64,000 bases of DNA from UBA6164 sp963979005 (GCA_963979005.1 CAXBVF010000001.1:1-64000), one strand, 5' to 3'; shown: positions 55,001 to 63,635, counted from the first letter of the stretch. The notes: generated by a model from the letters alone, not told the origin. Numbers and translations are program-made.

Positions 55001-55741
55001 ATGATAAAAATAGAAAATTTAAAAGTATGAGTCTGAAAAAAGGAAATTCTTAAGTGAATTAGTCTTGAATTTGAACTTGGAAAAAATTATTGTTTACTCT
55101 GAAAAAATTGAAGCGGTAAGTCAACTCTTTCATCTTTTTTAATGTGACATCCTAAATATGAATATAATAGCTGAAAAGTAAGTATAGAAGATAATGATTT
55201 GCTTGAAATGAACCCAGAAGAGAGAAGTGCCGCTTGATTATTTTTATCATTTCAAAATGTTCCTGAAATCAAATGAATAAGATTAAGCGAATATTTGAGA
55301 ACTATTTATAATATTCATTTAAAAAGTTCTAATCCTGATATAAAGGAATTATCACCATTTATATTTAAAAGGTTCATAAACAAATATTTGGAAGAGCTTC
55401 ACATTGATGAAAAATTTATGGAAAGGGAACTTAATGTTTGATTTTCTGGTTGAGAAAAGAGAAAAATTGAGATTCTTCAAATGAAGCTTATATGACCAAA
55501 ATATATTATATTAGACGAAATAGATAGTGGACTTGATTTAGATGCTTTTAGAACAATAGCTGAAATGCTAAAAGATCTTAGTAGTAAAGATAATAGTTTA
55601 ATAATTATTACTCATTATTTCAAAATACTAGAGTATATTAATGTAGACAAAGTGTATGTGATGAAAGATTGAAATATTGTAAAAAATGGTAATAAAGAGT
55701 TAATTAAAGAAATAAGTGAAAGTGGTTTTACAAATTTATAA
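55001..55741 (+). CDS. sufC: Fe-S assembly ATPase SufC
   Basis: The 246-aa ABC ATPase has Walker A GKNGSGKST (residues 34-42, first two glycines TGA), a Q-loop (FLSFQ), the signature FSGGEKRKIEI and Walker B YIILDEIDSGLD. It powers the SufBCD scaffold. It heads the operon. The following native gene sufB starts 346 bp later, after an inserted antisense gene. Confidence 0.95.
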
Positions 55742-55742
55742 A

Positions 55743-55766
55743 TAATAAAAAAGCCCCTTACGGGGC
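55743..55766 (-). terminator. Terminator of the inserted antisense gene
   Basis: Read on the minus strand, GCCCC-GTAA-GGGGC is followed by TTTTTT; it contains the stop codon of the gene ending at 55758. Its GC-only stem is unusual for this genome. Confidence 0.85.
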
Positions 55767-56033
55767 GCTTTCAGATGAGTATTTCTTATTTAGTTTTTTC
55801 AAACCTTCGAGTATCGCTAATGCTATACAAGCGAAGGCTATGTATCTAAACAAATGATGTACATCCAATGATATTATTTCCCATATCTTCCATTCAGGAT
55901 TGGCCCAAAAGAAATGGACAAATATACCTTTAATTGCATTTTGACCTGTCAATAAGGCCAATAGTGGTATAAATGATAAGGATACTATCACGAAATAAGT
56001 ACCGAAACTTAAATACTTTGCATATTTATTCAC
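55758..56033 (-). CDS. Standard-code small membrane protein inserted between sufC and sufB
   Basis: The 91-aa protein has two transmembrane helices (about 10-30 and 60-78), a Trp-rich loop, and a charged tail ending in SAP. Its four glycines are all GGN. It starts at GTG with AAGGAG placed seven bases upstream, and has its own consensus promoter and GC-rich terminator. It is antisense to the suf operon. It was not recognised. Its features match the other standard-code genes in the window, and it is most likely an import. Confidence 0.75.
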   Translation of the reverse strand: MNKYAKYLSFGTYFVIVSLSFIPLLALLTGQNAIKGIFVHFFWANPEWKIWEIISLDVHHLFRYIAFACIALAILEGLKKLNKKYSSESAP

Positions 56034-56066
56034 TTTAATTCTCCTTTTAGCAAAATTGCTTATTAA

Positions 56067-56094
56067 ATAATAACTTAAAATTTATATATGTCAA
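56067..56094 (-). promoter_or_regulatory. Antisense promoter overlapping the sufB start codon
   Basis: On the minus strand, perfect TTGACA (56094-56089), 16 bp, then TATTAT (56072-56067). The -35 box overlaps the second and third bases of the sufB ATG (56088-56090). Confidence 0.6.
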
Positions 56095-57494
56095 ATCAAA
56101 AACAACAAACTGTAACTGTATCTGATACCTGGAATTTTCAGGATGATAATATAGTTTATACTAACGAAATAATCAAGTGAATAAATGAAGATGTTGTTAG
56201 ACAAATCAGTTTGTCTAATAATGAACCAGAATGGCTACTTGAGTCTAGGCTTAAGGCTTTAAAAATATTCAGAGAAAAAGAAATGCCTAAATGGTGACCG
56301 GATTTGTCTAAGTTGAATTTAGATGAGATTTATTATTATGCTAAACCAGAATGAGCGGGTGCTAAAAAATCATGGGATGATGTTCCTGAAAATATTAAAA
56401 ATACATTTGATAGATTAGGTATACCAGAAGCTGAAAAAGAGAGTCTTGCGTGAGTATGAGCACAATATGATAGTGAAGTTGTCTATCATAGCTTAAAACA
56501 AGAATTAGTAGATGCTGGTGTTATATTTGATGATACATCTATAGCTGTGAATAAGTATCCTGAATTATTTAAAAAATATTTTACAAAATCTATTCCTCTT
56601 AGTGATCATAAGTTTGCTGCACTTCACTACGCTGTTTGGTCAGGTTGAACATTTTTGTATGTCCCAAAAGGTGTAAAAGTAACAGAACCTCTTCAGTCTT
56701 ATTTTAGAATGAATAAAAAATCAGGTGGACAGTTTGAACATACAATCATTATTATAGAAGATGATGCTGAAGCTCATTATATAGAATGATGTTCTGCTCC
56801 TAAATATGATGAAAATTCTTTGCATGCTGGATGAGTAGAAATATTTGTATGAAAAAATGCCAAGATGAGATATTCTTCAGTTGAAAACTGGAGTCTAGAT
56901 ACATATAATTTGAATACAAAAAGAGCTATAGTAGAAGAAAATGCCTACATGGAATGGGTGTGATGAAATATGTGATCAGGAGTCACCATGTTGTACCCAT
57001 GTAGTGTATTAAAATGAGATAATTCAAAAACAGATATGCTTTGACTAGCTTTTGCAAATGCTAAACAAAATCAAGATATAGGTTCAAAAGTAATTCATAT
57101 TTGAAAGAATACTTCATCAAATATATTGTCTAAATCATTGTCTAAGTGATGATGAATATCGACATATAGATGATTAATAGATATAAAGCCTAGTGCTGTT
57201 TGAGCTGTGTCTAAAATAGATTGTGATGCATTGTTATTAGACAATAAATCAATATCAGATACGGTTCCAAAAATAAACGTTTGAAATAGTGATTCTATAG
57301 TTTGACATGAAGCATCAGCTTGAAAAATAAGTGAGGAAGAGTTGTTTTATCTTCAGTCTAGATGAATATCTGAGGAGGAAGCAACTGGTATGATAGTAAA
57401 CGGATTCTTATCACCAATAATGAAGGAATTACCACTTGAATATGCTAGTGAAATGAATGTATTAATTGCTATGGAATTTGAGGGAGGATTTTAA
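56088..57494 (+). CDS. sufB: Fe-S scaffold protein SufB
   Basis: The 468-aa protein is full-length SufB, the core scaffold on which SufBCD builds clusters. Motifs include GVGAQYDSEVVYHS, GGTFLYVPKGVK, the beta-helix segments and the C-terminal LQSRGISEEEATGMIVNGF. It starts with MSNQKQQ and has no SD. The antisense promoter for the inserted gene runs through its first codons. Confidence 0.95.
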
Positions 57495-57497
57495 AAA

Positions 57498-57553
57498 GGC
57501 AAAAAGCCAGACAAGCTTTCCTCCTAAGAAGCTTTTACTGTCTGACTTTTAAA
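57498..57553 (-). terminator. Terminator of the second inserted antisense gene
   Basis: On the minus strand, AAAAGTCAGACA pairs with TGTCTGGCTTTT around an inner AAGCTT pair; a T run follows. Confidence 0.7.
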
Positions 57554-57560
57554 ATTTTGT

Positions 57561-57836
57561 TTACTCACTTTTATTTTCTACTTTCGTAAAATGGAGAAAC
57601 TCTCCATCTATGAAAGCAACAGAAATAGTCATTTCTTTTCTTCCTTTAATAGGAACATCATGACCAAGTAATCCTATTAAAAGTGAATTCTGTTGTTTTT
57701 TACAATCTATGTTACCTTGATTATATCCTTTAAGTCGTGCTTCATTTATAGCCTTATTCCTTGATATTCTGTCTATAATAGCAGCTACTATAAATAGTAG
57801 TACTATTAAAATATATATGATAGTAAAATCTCTCAC
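57561..57836 (-). CDS. Standard-code small membrane protein inserted after sufB
   Basis: The 91-aa protein has one N-terminal transmembrane helix (about 5-22) and a basic then mixed soluble part, with LLGHDVPIKGRKE in the middle. All six glycines are GGN. The start is taken as GTG at 57836 because GGAG stands six bases upstream; an upstream TTG is less likely. A perfect promoter precedes it and a hairpin follows. It was not recognised. It is antisense to suf and appears imported. Confidence 0.75.
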   Translation of the reverse strand: MRDFTIIYILIVLLFIVAAIIDRISRNKAINEARLKGYNQGNIDCKKQQNSLLIGLLGHDVPIKGRKEMTISVAFIDGEFLHFTKVENKSE

Positions 57837-57865
57837 TTTATTCTCCAAAAATTTATGGTAAATAT

Positions 57866-57893
57866 ATTATAATCACATAAGTATTAATGTCAA
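57866..57893 (-). promoter_or_regulatory. Consensus promoter of the second inserted gene
   Basis: On the minus strand, perfect TTGACA (57893-57888), 16 bp, then perfect TATAAT (57871-57866), about 30 bp before the GTG start. Confidence 0.75.
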
Positions 57894-57901
57894 TTTTAGC
57901 T

Positions 57902-57935
57902 ATAAAAAAAGCCAAGCACAGGATAGTGCGAGACT
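57902..57935 (-). terminator. Terminator of the 36-aa gene
   Basis: On the minus strand, AGTC and GCAC pair with GTGC and GGCT across a two-base internal loop, followed by a T7 run. Confidence 0.65.
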
Positions 57936-57944
57936 CGGTGATAA

Positions 57945-58055
57945 CTAACTAATTAATGAATAGTTAGTTACAATTATATAAATTCCCATGCATATACTAA
58001 ATACTGTAAAACAGCATGATTTGTATAGAAAGTGATTTTTTTTCCCAGAAAACAT
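57945..58055 (-). CDS. 36-aa membrane microprotein (probable import)
   Basis: An ATG at 58055 is preceded at seven bases by a near-ideal AAGGAG. The 36-aa product has a hydrophobic segment (about 15-30) with three cysteines and ends at TAG. Both glycines are GGN. A terminator follows. The combination of perfect ribosome-binding site, membrane-type peptide and terminator makes a real gene plausible despite its size. Confidence 0.55.
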   Translation of the reverse strand: MFSGKKNHFLYKSCCFTVFSICMGIYIIVTNYSLIS

Positions 58056-58145
58056 TGTGTTTCTCCTTTTGGTAGTGGAATTATAGTTTATTTTTATTTT
58101 TCTCTAATAAAATTTAGAGGTCAATATAATATGTAAAAAAAATAA

Positions 58146-58541
58146 ATGTCAAATATTAAATTAGATAAAAATACTGTTAGATATTTTGAAGATAAAAATA
58201 TATCAAAAATTAAGATATTTTTTTATGAATCATGATGTAGCTGAACAAAAGTAGATATTAGTGATGATTTTAAAATTGATGATAATTTAGTACAAGTAGA
58301 AACAGATTATCTTTTTGATTTATATATAGAAAAAAAAGATCAAGATAAGTTTATGGATTGCAATATCACTAGAACAGTAAAAGCTGATCATACATGAAAA
58401 GAAAAGATACGTTATATATTTTCTAATGAAAAAGTAAAAGATAGATGTGGATGTGGTAGTAGTTTTAGTTTTGATAAAAAAGAAATTAAAATAGACTTGA
58501 GTAAATTAAAGGATATGAAGCTTAATATTAAAACTAAATAA
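58146..58541 (+). CDS. A-type Fe-S carrier (SufA/IscA-like)
   Basis: The 131-aa HesB-type protein has the three cysteines of A-type carriers: one in ESGCSGTK (about residue 32) and a C-terminal CGCGSSFSF pair. These carriers pass clusters from SufBCD to target proteins. It is native (TGA glycines) and resumes the suf operon after the inserted genes. Confidence 0.85.
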
Positions 58542-58544
58542 AAA

Positions 58545-59222
58545 ATGAAAATTACAAAAAATTGATTTTATAAACTATCTGAATTTACTACAAATGAGAT
58601 TAACATTGAAGATAACTTAATTGTAGCTATTTTTGATGATTTAAATGAGAATTTAAATATAGAAATCTGAGAAAATTCTAGACTAGAATTTTATTCTATT
58701 ATAGAAAATACTGATGATTTAAATATAAATTTTTTACAGAAAAAAGAATCATCTATTCTTCAAGTTAGATGTTTATTATTATCAAAAGATTCTAATAAAA
58801 TAAAAACTAGGATATATTCTGAATTATGAGCCTCTAAAACAAAATCTGATATTCAAATTATTTCCATTATTTGAAATAATTGAGAAGTAGATTTGGATTG
58901 AATAATTCAAATAAATGAAAATATTGAGAAGGTAGATTGAAATTTAAATGAAGAAAATTTATTTTTAGGGAATAGTTGAAAAGTTAATTGAATACCAACA
59001 CTTTTAGTAAGAAGTGATGATGTAAAAGCATCTCATGCATGTAAAATGGAAAGAATAAGCGATGATAAACTGTTTTATTTAAGATCTAGATGAGTAGGTA
59101 AGGAAAATGCACTTTCAATGATGATAGAAGCAAAAATAAAGGGGTTATTTTCATGTATTTCTATGCTTGATAATGAGTTTTATGAAAAATTGCTTGATAA
59201 TATATTAAAAAAGATAAAATAG
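58545..59222 (+). CDS. sufD: Fe-S scaffold partner SufD
   Basis: The 225-aa protein is a short SufD: a beta-helix region and the conserved C-terminal KASHACKMERISDDKLFYLRSRGVGKE. E. coli SufD is 423 aa, so about half of the N-terminal and beta-helix part is missing. It pairs with SufB in the scaffold. It starts 3 bp after the A-type carrier stop. Confidence 0.88.
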
Positions 59223-59258
59223 ATTAATTACTAAATATATTAAAATTAATAAAAAAAA

Positions 59259-60458
59259 ATGGATATTAAAAAAGACTTTCCTATATTTCAAAACAATAAA
59301 GATTTAATATTTTTTGATTCAACATCATCGACACAAAAACCAAGTTATGTTATAGATGGAATAAAGGATTACCTAGAAAATAGTTATTCAAATATTCATA
59401 GATGAATGTATGATATAGCATGAATTTCTGAAGAATTGTATGATAATTCAAAAAAGAAAGTTGCAGAACTTATATGAGCGGAATCTTACAAAGAAGTTAT
59501 ATATACATATAATTCTACGTATGCTTCAAATCTATTAGTTTGATCACTTAGATTAACATGAAAATTAAAAGCTGGAGATAAAGTATTATTAAGTATTGTT
59601 GAACATCATGCTAATATAGTTCCATGGCTTATATTAAAAGATGAAATAGGTATAGATATAGATTATGTAGATGTGGATGAAAATTTTAATTTAGATTTAG
59701 AGGATTTTAACAAAAAATATGATGAGAGTGTAAAAGTAATTTCTTTTACTCATGTTTCTAATATTACTGGACAAGTTTTTGATTTAGAAAAAATTTGAGA
59801 ACTTAAAAGGGCAGATACATTATTTATTATTGATGCATCTCAAAGTGTTCCTCATTTCAAAATAGATTTAAAAAAATTAAATGCTGATTTCATATTTTTT
59901 ACATGACATAAAATAATGGCAGATTCAGGTATTTGAGTATTATGGTGAAAAACTGAACTATTAAATGAGTTAAAGCCAGTATTTTCTGGATGATGATCTA
60001 TATCAAAAGTAGAAGAAACATGTTTTATAGATGGGAAATTACCTTATAAATTTGAACCTGGTACTCCTAATCTTACATGAGCTGTTAGTTTATTAAAGGC
60101 CTTGGAGTATATAGATAGTATTTGATGATTTGAAAAAGTAGAGGAAATAGAAAAGGACTTAGTAGAGTATACATTAAAAAAAATAAATGATAGAGCTTAT
60201 ATTAAACTTATTTGAAGTAATAGTTCAGAAAAAAGAGTCTGAGTTTTTGCATTTACATTATCAAATATACATTCAGATGATATAGCAGATGCTATGGCAG
60301 AAGAAAATATATGTATTAGGTCTGGTTTACATTGTGCTCATCCTTTTTTGAACAAATTATGACTAAATCATTCATCTAGAATGAGTTTGTATATTTATAA
60401 TACACATGAAGATATTGATAAGTTTTTTGAAGTTTTAGATGATGCTAGCAAATACTAA
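59259..60458 (+). CDS. sufS: Cysteine desulfurase SufS
   Basis: The 399-aa PLP enzyme takes sulfur from cysteine. The PLP lysine is Lys218 in FTGHK (its glycine is TGA) and the catalytic cysteine is Cys359 in RSGLHCAHP. IHRGMYDIAG and the VEHHANIVPW segment are typical of the group II (SufS) type, which needs SufU or SufE as acceptor. A SufU-like gene is two genes downstream. Confidence 0.95.
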
Positions 60459-60464
60459 AACTAT

Positions 60465-60492
60465 TTGAGTTTTACTAATAAAGTCTTATATT
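60465..60492 (+). promoter_or_regulatory. Internal promoter before the VKOR gene
   Basis: TTGAGT (60465-60470), 16 bp, then TATATT (60487-60492), 29 bp before the ATG. It could drive VKOR-sufU-rrf2 separately. Confidence 0.45.
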
Positions 60493-60520
60493 TAATTAAT
60501 ATATTTTTTTACAAAAAATT

Positions 60521-61015
60521 ATGAAAAAGAAAACAAAATTAATAACAATTGCTGTACTATCAGTATTAGCTACATTTAATGCATTTTACTTGAGCTATGA
60601 TTGGATTTTTACAGTTGATGAAGCTTCTAGTTTATATTTTTTAGCAACTGAATCTACTGCAGTAGGTTGAAGTTTTTGCGATATTAATGAAACATTATCA
60701 TGTAGTGCTGTATTATCTCATCCTTTATCACAAATATATTGAATTCCTTTTCCTTTGATAGCTTTATTTGTATATCCAATTATTTTATTAGTTACAATAC
60801 TTGGTATATTAAAAAAATATAAATATGTATTTAAAACTTTGGCTTTAATGTCTGTTGGTTGAATAATGTTTAATGGTTATTTTATATATCAAGAAACATT
60901 TAATATTTGAGCATTTTGTCCACTATGTTTAATATGTAGTGCTATAATACTTACTATATTTGGATTATCGGTAACTGAAGTAAAAAAGGAATGTATAAAA
61001 AATAAGAAAAAATAA
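60521..61015 (+). CDS. VKOR-family disulfide-forming enzyme
   Basis: The 164-aa membrane protein has four hydrophobic helices, the loop cysteines Cys53 and Cys61, a following SxxxSHPLSQIYGIP segment, and the active-site pair CPLC (Cys133-Cys136). These are the hallmarks of bacterial VKOR, which replaces DsbB and reoxidises an extracytoplasmic thioredoxin-like DsbA through quinone. No fused or adjacent DsbA is present. Its position between sufS and sufU is odd. It could serve the Cys-rich surface proteins of the window. It ends one base before the sufU start. Confidence 0.85.
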
Positions 61016-61016
61016 T

Positions 61017-61415
61017 ATGTATAATGAAATGATAACTTACTATTCAAAGAATCCATTTAATAAATTTGAAATGGAGGATCATACAATAAGTTATTTTGAA
61101 GATAATGAAACGTGTTGAGATGCATTGATAGTATTTCTAAAGATAAAAGATAATATAATAGAAAATTGGAGTTTTACTTGAGATACTGCTATTATTACAA
61201 CTGCTTGTTGAGGAGTTTTTTGAGAAAGTATCATATGAATGAGTATAGATGAAGTATTAAAATTTGATTATAAATACATTGTAGAATTAATAGGAGAGGA
61301 AGTAAGTAATAGAAGAAAAAAAGCTTCTGTACTAGCTCTTTTGACTACTAGAAACGCTATTCATAAGTATTTAGATGACTGAATAGTTGATGATTTTGAT
61401 AATGTGATAGAATAA
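61017..61415 (+). CDS. sufU: SufU/IscU-like scaffold lacking the third cysteine
   Basis: The 132-aa protein has the SufU/IscU fold markers: the first cysteine in ETCGDA with the following Asp, and the second in TTACGGVFGES. In the third ligand region, where RxKCA is normal, the sequence is RKKASVLAL, so alanine replaces cysteine. It may act as sulfur acceptor for SufS with two cysteines only, or use another zinc ligand. TGA codes for glycine at the residue after Cys in both motifs. Confidence 0.85.
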
Positions 61416-61434
61416 TAGAATTTAATTATAATAA

Positions 61435-61830
61435 ATGCTTAAACTTTCAAAAAAATGATGATATGCTCTAAAGGCTGTATTGTATATAGCTGAAAGAGAA
61501 ACAGAATTAATAAAAATAGTAGATATTTCGAGAGAATTATCTATATCTGAATCATTACTTAGAAGAATTATTTCTGATTTAGAGAGAACAAATATATTAA
61601 GTACTATAAAGGGAAGATCATGAGGTGTAAAATTATGAGAGGGGACTAATAAAATATCTATATATGATATACTTAGCTCTGTATGAGAAGAACTATGAAT
61701 AACAGATTGTACTAAGTGATTGATATGTGATAATAGTGATGTTTGTAGTACGACATTATTACTATGAAATTTACAAAAAAGCTTTAATTGAATACTCAAA
61801 CTTCAAACTTTGGATAAAATAATCAAATAA
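61435..61830 (+). CDS. Rrf2-family Fe-S-responsive regulator
   Basis: The 131-aa protein begins MLKLSKKGGYALKAVLYIAE, typical for Rrf2/IscR, with a winged helix and three cysteines (Cys92, Cys98, Cys104) in the cluster-binding loop. Such proteins sense Fe-S status and repress or activate isc/suf genes. It closes the suf locus, so feedback on the sufC promoter, where two inverted repeats lie, is likely. Two adjacent TGA codons give the GG of the N-terminal motif. Confidence 0.9.
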
Positions 61831-61860
61831 AAAAGAACTCTTTAAAAGAGTTCTTTTTTA
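61829..61860. terminator. Bidirectional terminator between rrf2 and rplA
   Basis: AAAAAAGAACTCTTT and AAAGAGTTCTTTTTT pair across AA and serve both convergent units. Confidence 0.85.
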
Positions 61861-61865
61861 TTTGA

Positions 61866-62564
61866 TTATTTTTCTTCATCAGTATTCATATCTATTCTAA
61901 TTGAAGGTCACATTGCATTACAGATAAATACAGAATTTATATATTTACCTTTAGATCATGCAGGTTTTACTTCGTTAATAGTTTTTAAGAAGTGTTCTAA
62001 ATTAGCTTCTAATTTTTCAGCTCCGAATGAAAGTTTACCAAAAAATGAATGAACATTACCTTGTTTATCAGTTTTGAATTCAAATTTTCAAGCAGAAATT
62101 TCTTTTATAGCAGATACTAAATCAGGAGTAACTGTTCCAGCTTTAGGGTTAGGCATTAAACCTTTTGGTCCTAAAACTCTAGCTATTTTACCTAAATGTC
62201 TCATCATAGTAGGAGTAGCAACACAAACATCAAAATCTAATCATTGATTACCTTTATCGATATTATCGATTAATTCTTCTCAACCAGCTATCATTGCTCC
62301 AGCAGCTTTAAGTTCATCAGCATTTCCATCTGTAAAAGCACAAACTTTTGAAACTTTACCTGAACCATTTGGTAGAGAAATAGTAGTTCTGATTATTTGA
62401 TCAGCATGTTTTGTATCCAAGTTTAAATTTAAATGAATTTCAACCGTAGGATCAAATTTAACTGTATTAGTTTTTTCTAATAGTTCTACAGCTTCTTTTA
62501 CTGAATAAGCCATTTCTGAGTTAAGTAACTCAACAGCTTTATTATATTTTTTACCTCTTGCCAT
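61866..62564 (-). CDS. rplA: Ribosomal protein uL1
   Basis: The 232-aa protein starts MARGKKYNKA and has the conserved MPNPKAGTVTPDL and LGPKGLM segments. uL1 forms the mobile stalk that releases E-site tRNA and represses its own mRNA in many bacteria. rplK is not upstream, so rplA has its own promoter and leader. Starts further upstream would lie in that leader and are rejected. Confidence 0.95.
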
Positions 62565-62595
62565 TATATAATTTTTAAAAAATAAAGGTTTTAAC

Positions 62596-62614
62596 GACAT
62601 AACTTAGTCATGTC
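62596..62614 (-). promoter_or_regulatory. Hairpin in the rplA leader, candidate L1 target
   Basis: GACAT and ATGTC form a stem in the ~60-nt leader between promoter and start codon. It is at the place where L1 autoregulatory sites occur in other bacteria; the match to the known L1 motif was not established. Confidence 0.35.
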
Positions 62615-62633
62615 TTCCTTAATAGGTGGGCAG

Positions 62634-62661
62634 ATTATATATAAAAAAAAGAAAAAGTAAA
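62634..62661 (-). promoter_or_regulatory. Promoter of rplA
   Basis: On the minus strand, TTTACT (62661-62656), 16 bp, then perfect TATAAT (62639-62634), just beyond the yidD stop codon. Confidence 0.65.
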
Positions 62662-62666
62662 ATGTT

Positions 62667-62939
62667 TTATTTTTTAACTTTTTCAACTGGGTCATATCAT
62701 CATTTATTCCATGGCATACATCTACTGATTCTAAGTATTCATTTAAAAGAACCTATAATTGCTCATTTTTTTTCTATTGATTCAATCATATATTCGCTAC
62801 AAGTAGGAATATGTTTACAGTAGGGAGTGTTATTTCTTGATTTTGCCCATAGTGAGTGATCAGGGGATAGAATAAGCTGATAAGTTTTGACTGTTTTTAT
62901 TAATATGTTTTGAATAATATTATGCTGCTTCTTGCTCAT
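62667..62939 (-). CDS. yidD: Membrane protein insertion efficiency factor YidD
   Basis: The 90-aa protein has the YidD pattern: YQLILSPDHS, then CKHIPTCSEYMIE, and the C-terminal RISRCMPWNKGGYDPV. Both conserved Cys positions and the final GGYDPV (glycines TGA TGA) are intact. It assists YidC-dependent insertion. It overlaps the preceding gene by 20 bp. Normally found between rnpA and yidC, it is here in the infC-rpmI-rplT unit. Confidence 0.92.
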
Positions 62940-63240
62940 CTTTAGAATTATTAATATTTTTATTTGATAATATTTTATTTAATCTAGAAGCATAAGCAAT
63001 ATTAATTTCTATTAAAAGTAAGCTAACTCCCTCTTGACCTTTTTCAATTAAGTACTTAACAGAGTTTGATACTCATAATTGAGGAGTATATGACATAGTT
63101 TCTTCTCAAAATAATTTTCAATTATTTACTTTATCAGATTTGATTCATACTATTTTATTATATTCATCTATATAAAATTCTGCTTTATAAGTTTCTTGAA
63201 GGGCACATCAATGTACAATTCAGTCTTGAGTTTGATTCAT
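62920..63240 (-). CDS. Small unknown protein between rplT and yidD
   Basis: The 106-aa soluble protein has a mixed alpha/beta N-terminal half (FYIDEYNKIVGIKSDKV) and a helical C-terminal half ending in an acidic tail. No family was recognised. Five or more glycines are TGA, so it is native. It overlaps the yidD start by 20 bp, suggesting translational coupling. Confidence 0.65.
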
Positions 63241-63257
63241 TTATTAAAATTTTAAGA

Positions 63258-63297
63258 TATAAAAAAATAAGAACTAGTAAAAACTAATTCTTATTTA
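63258..63297 (-). terminator. Terminator after rplT
   Basis: On the minus strand, AATAAGAATTAGT and ACTAGTTCTTATT pair with one mismatch around a TTTT loop; a T run follows. It may be leaky, since two genes continue beyond it. Confidence 0.7.
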
Positions 63298-63635
63298 ACA
63301 AAATTTATAACATTTGAGAATACAGTAGGATTTGAGATAGCCAAATTTGATAATACTTTTCTGTTTAATACAACTTTTTTCTTGTATAGAGCATTAATAA
63401 ATTTTGAGTAAGTCATTCCATTTTCTCTAGCAGCAATATTGATTCTTACTGTCCAAAGTTTTCTAAATTCTCTCTTTTTTCTTTTTCTACCAATAAAGGC
63501 ATTAGTACCAGCTTTCATCCAAGCATTTTTTGCTCTAGAGAAAACTCTTGAATTTAATAATCTATAACCTTTAGTGGCTTTTAGAATATTTTTATGTCTT
63601 TTTCTAGTCATTAGACCTCTTTTAACTCTAACCAT
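63291..63635 (-). CDS. rplT: Ribosomal protein bL20
   Basis: The 114-aa basic protein has MVRVKRGLMTRKRHKNILK at the start and the R(K)LW.VRINIAARENGMTYSKFI core. It is needed for early 50S assembly and is the usual repressor of the infC-rpmI-rplT operon. All five glycines are GGN, showing that a native, highly expressed gene can avoid TGA. Confidence 0.95.
   Translation of the reverse strand: MVRVKRGLMTRKRHKNILKATKGYRLLNSRVFSRAKNAWMKAGTNAFIGRKRKKREFRKLWTVRINIAARENGMTYSKFINALYKKKVVLNRKVLSNLAISNPTVFSNVINFVK

Noticed and set aside
57837..57848. TTG start four codons earlier for the second inserted suf gene
   Set aside because: The GGAG sequence lies within those codons, at correct distance for the GTG at 57836.
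62565..62600. N-terminal extension of rplA
   Set aside because: The extra codons are in the leader with the hairpin. MARGKK is the usual bL1-type start.
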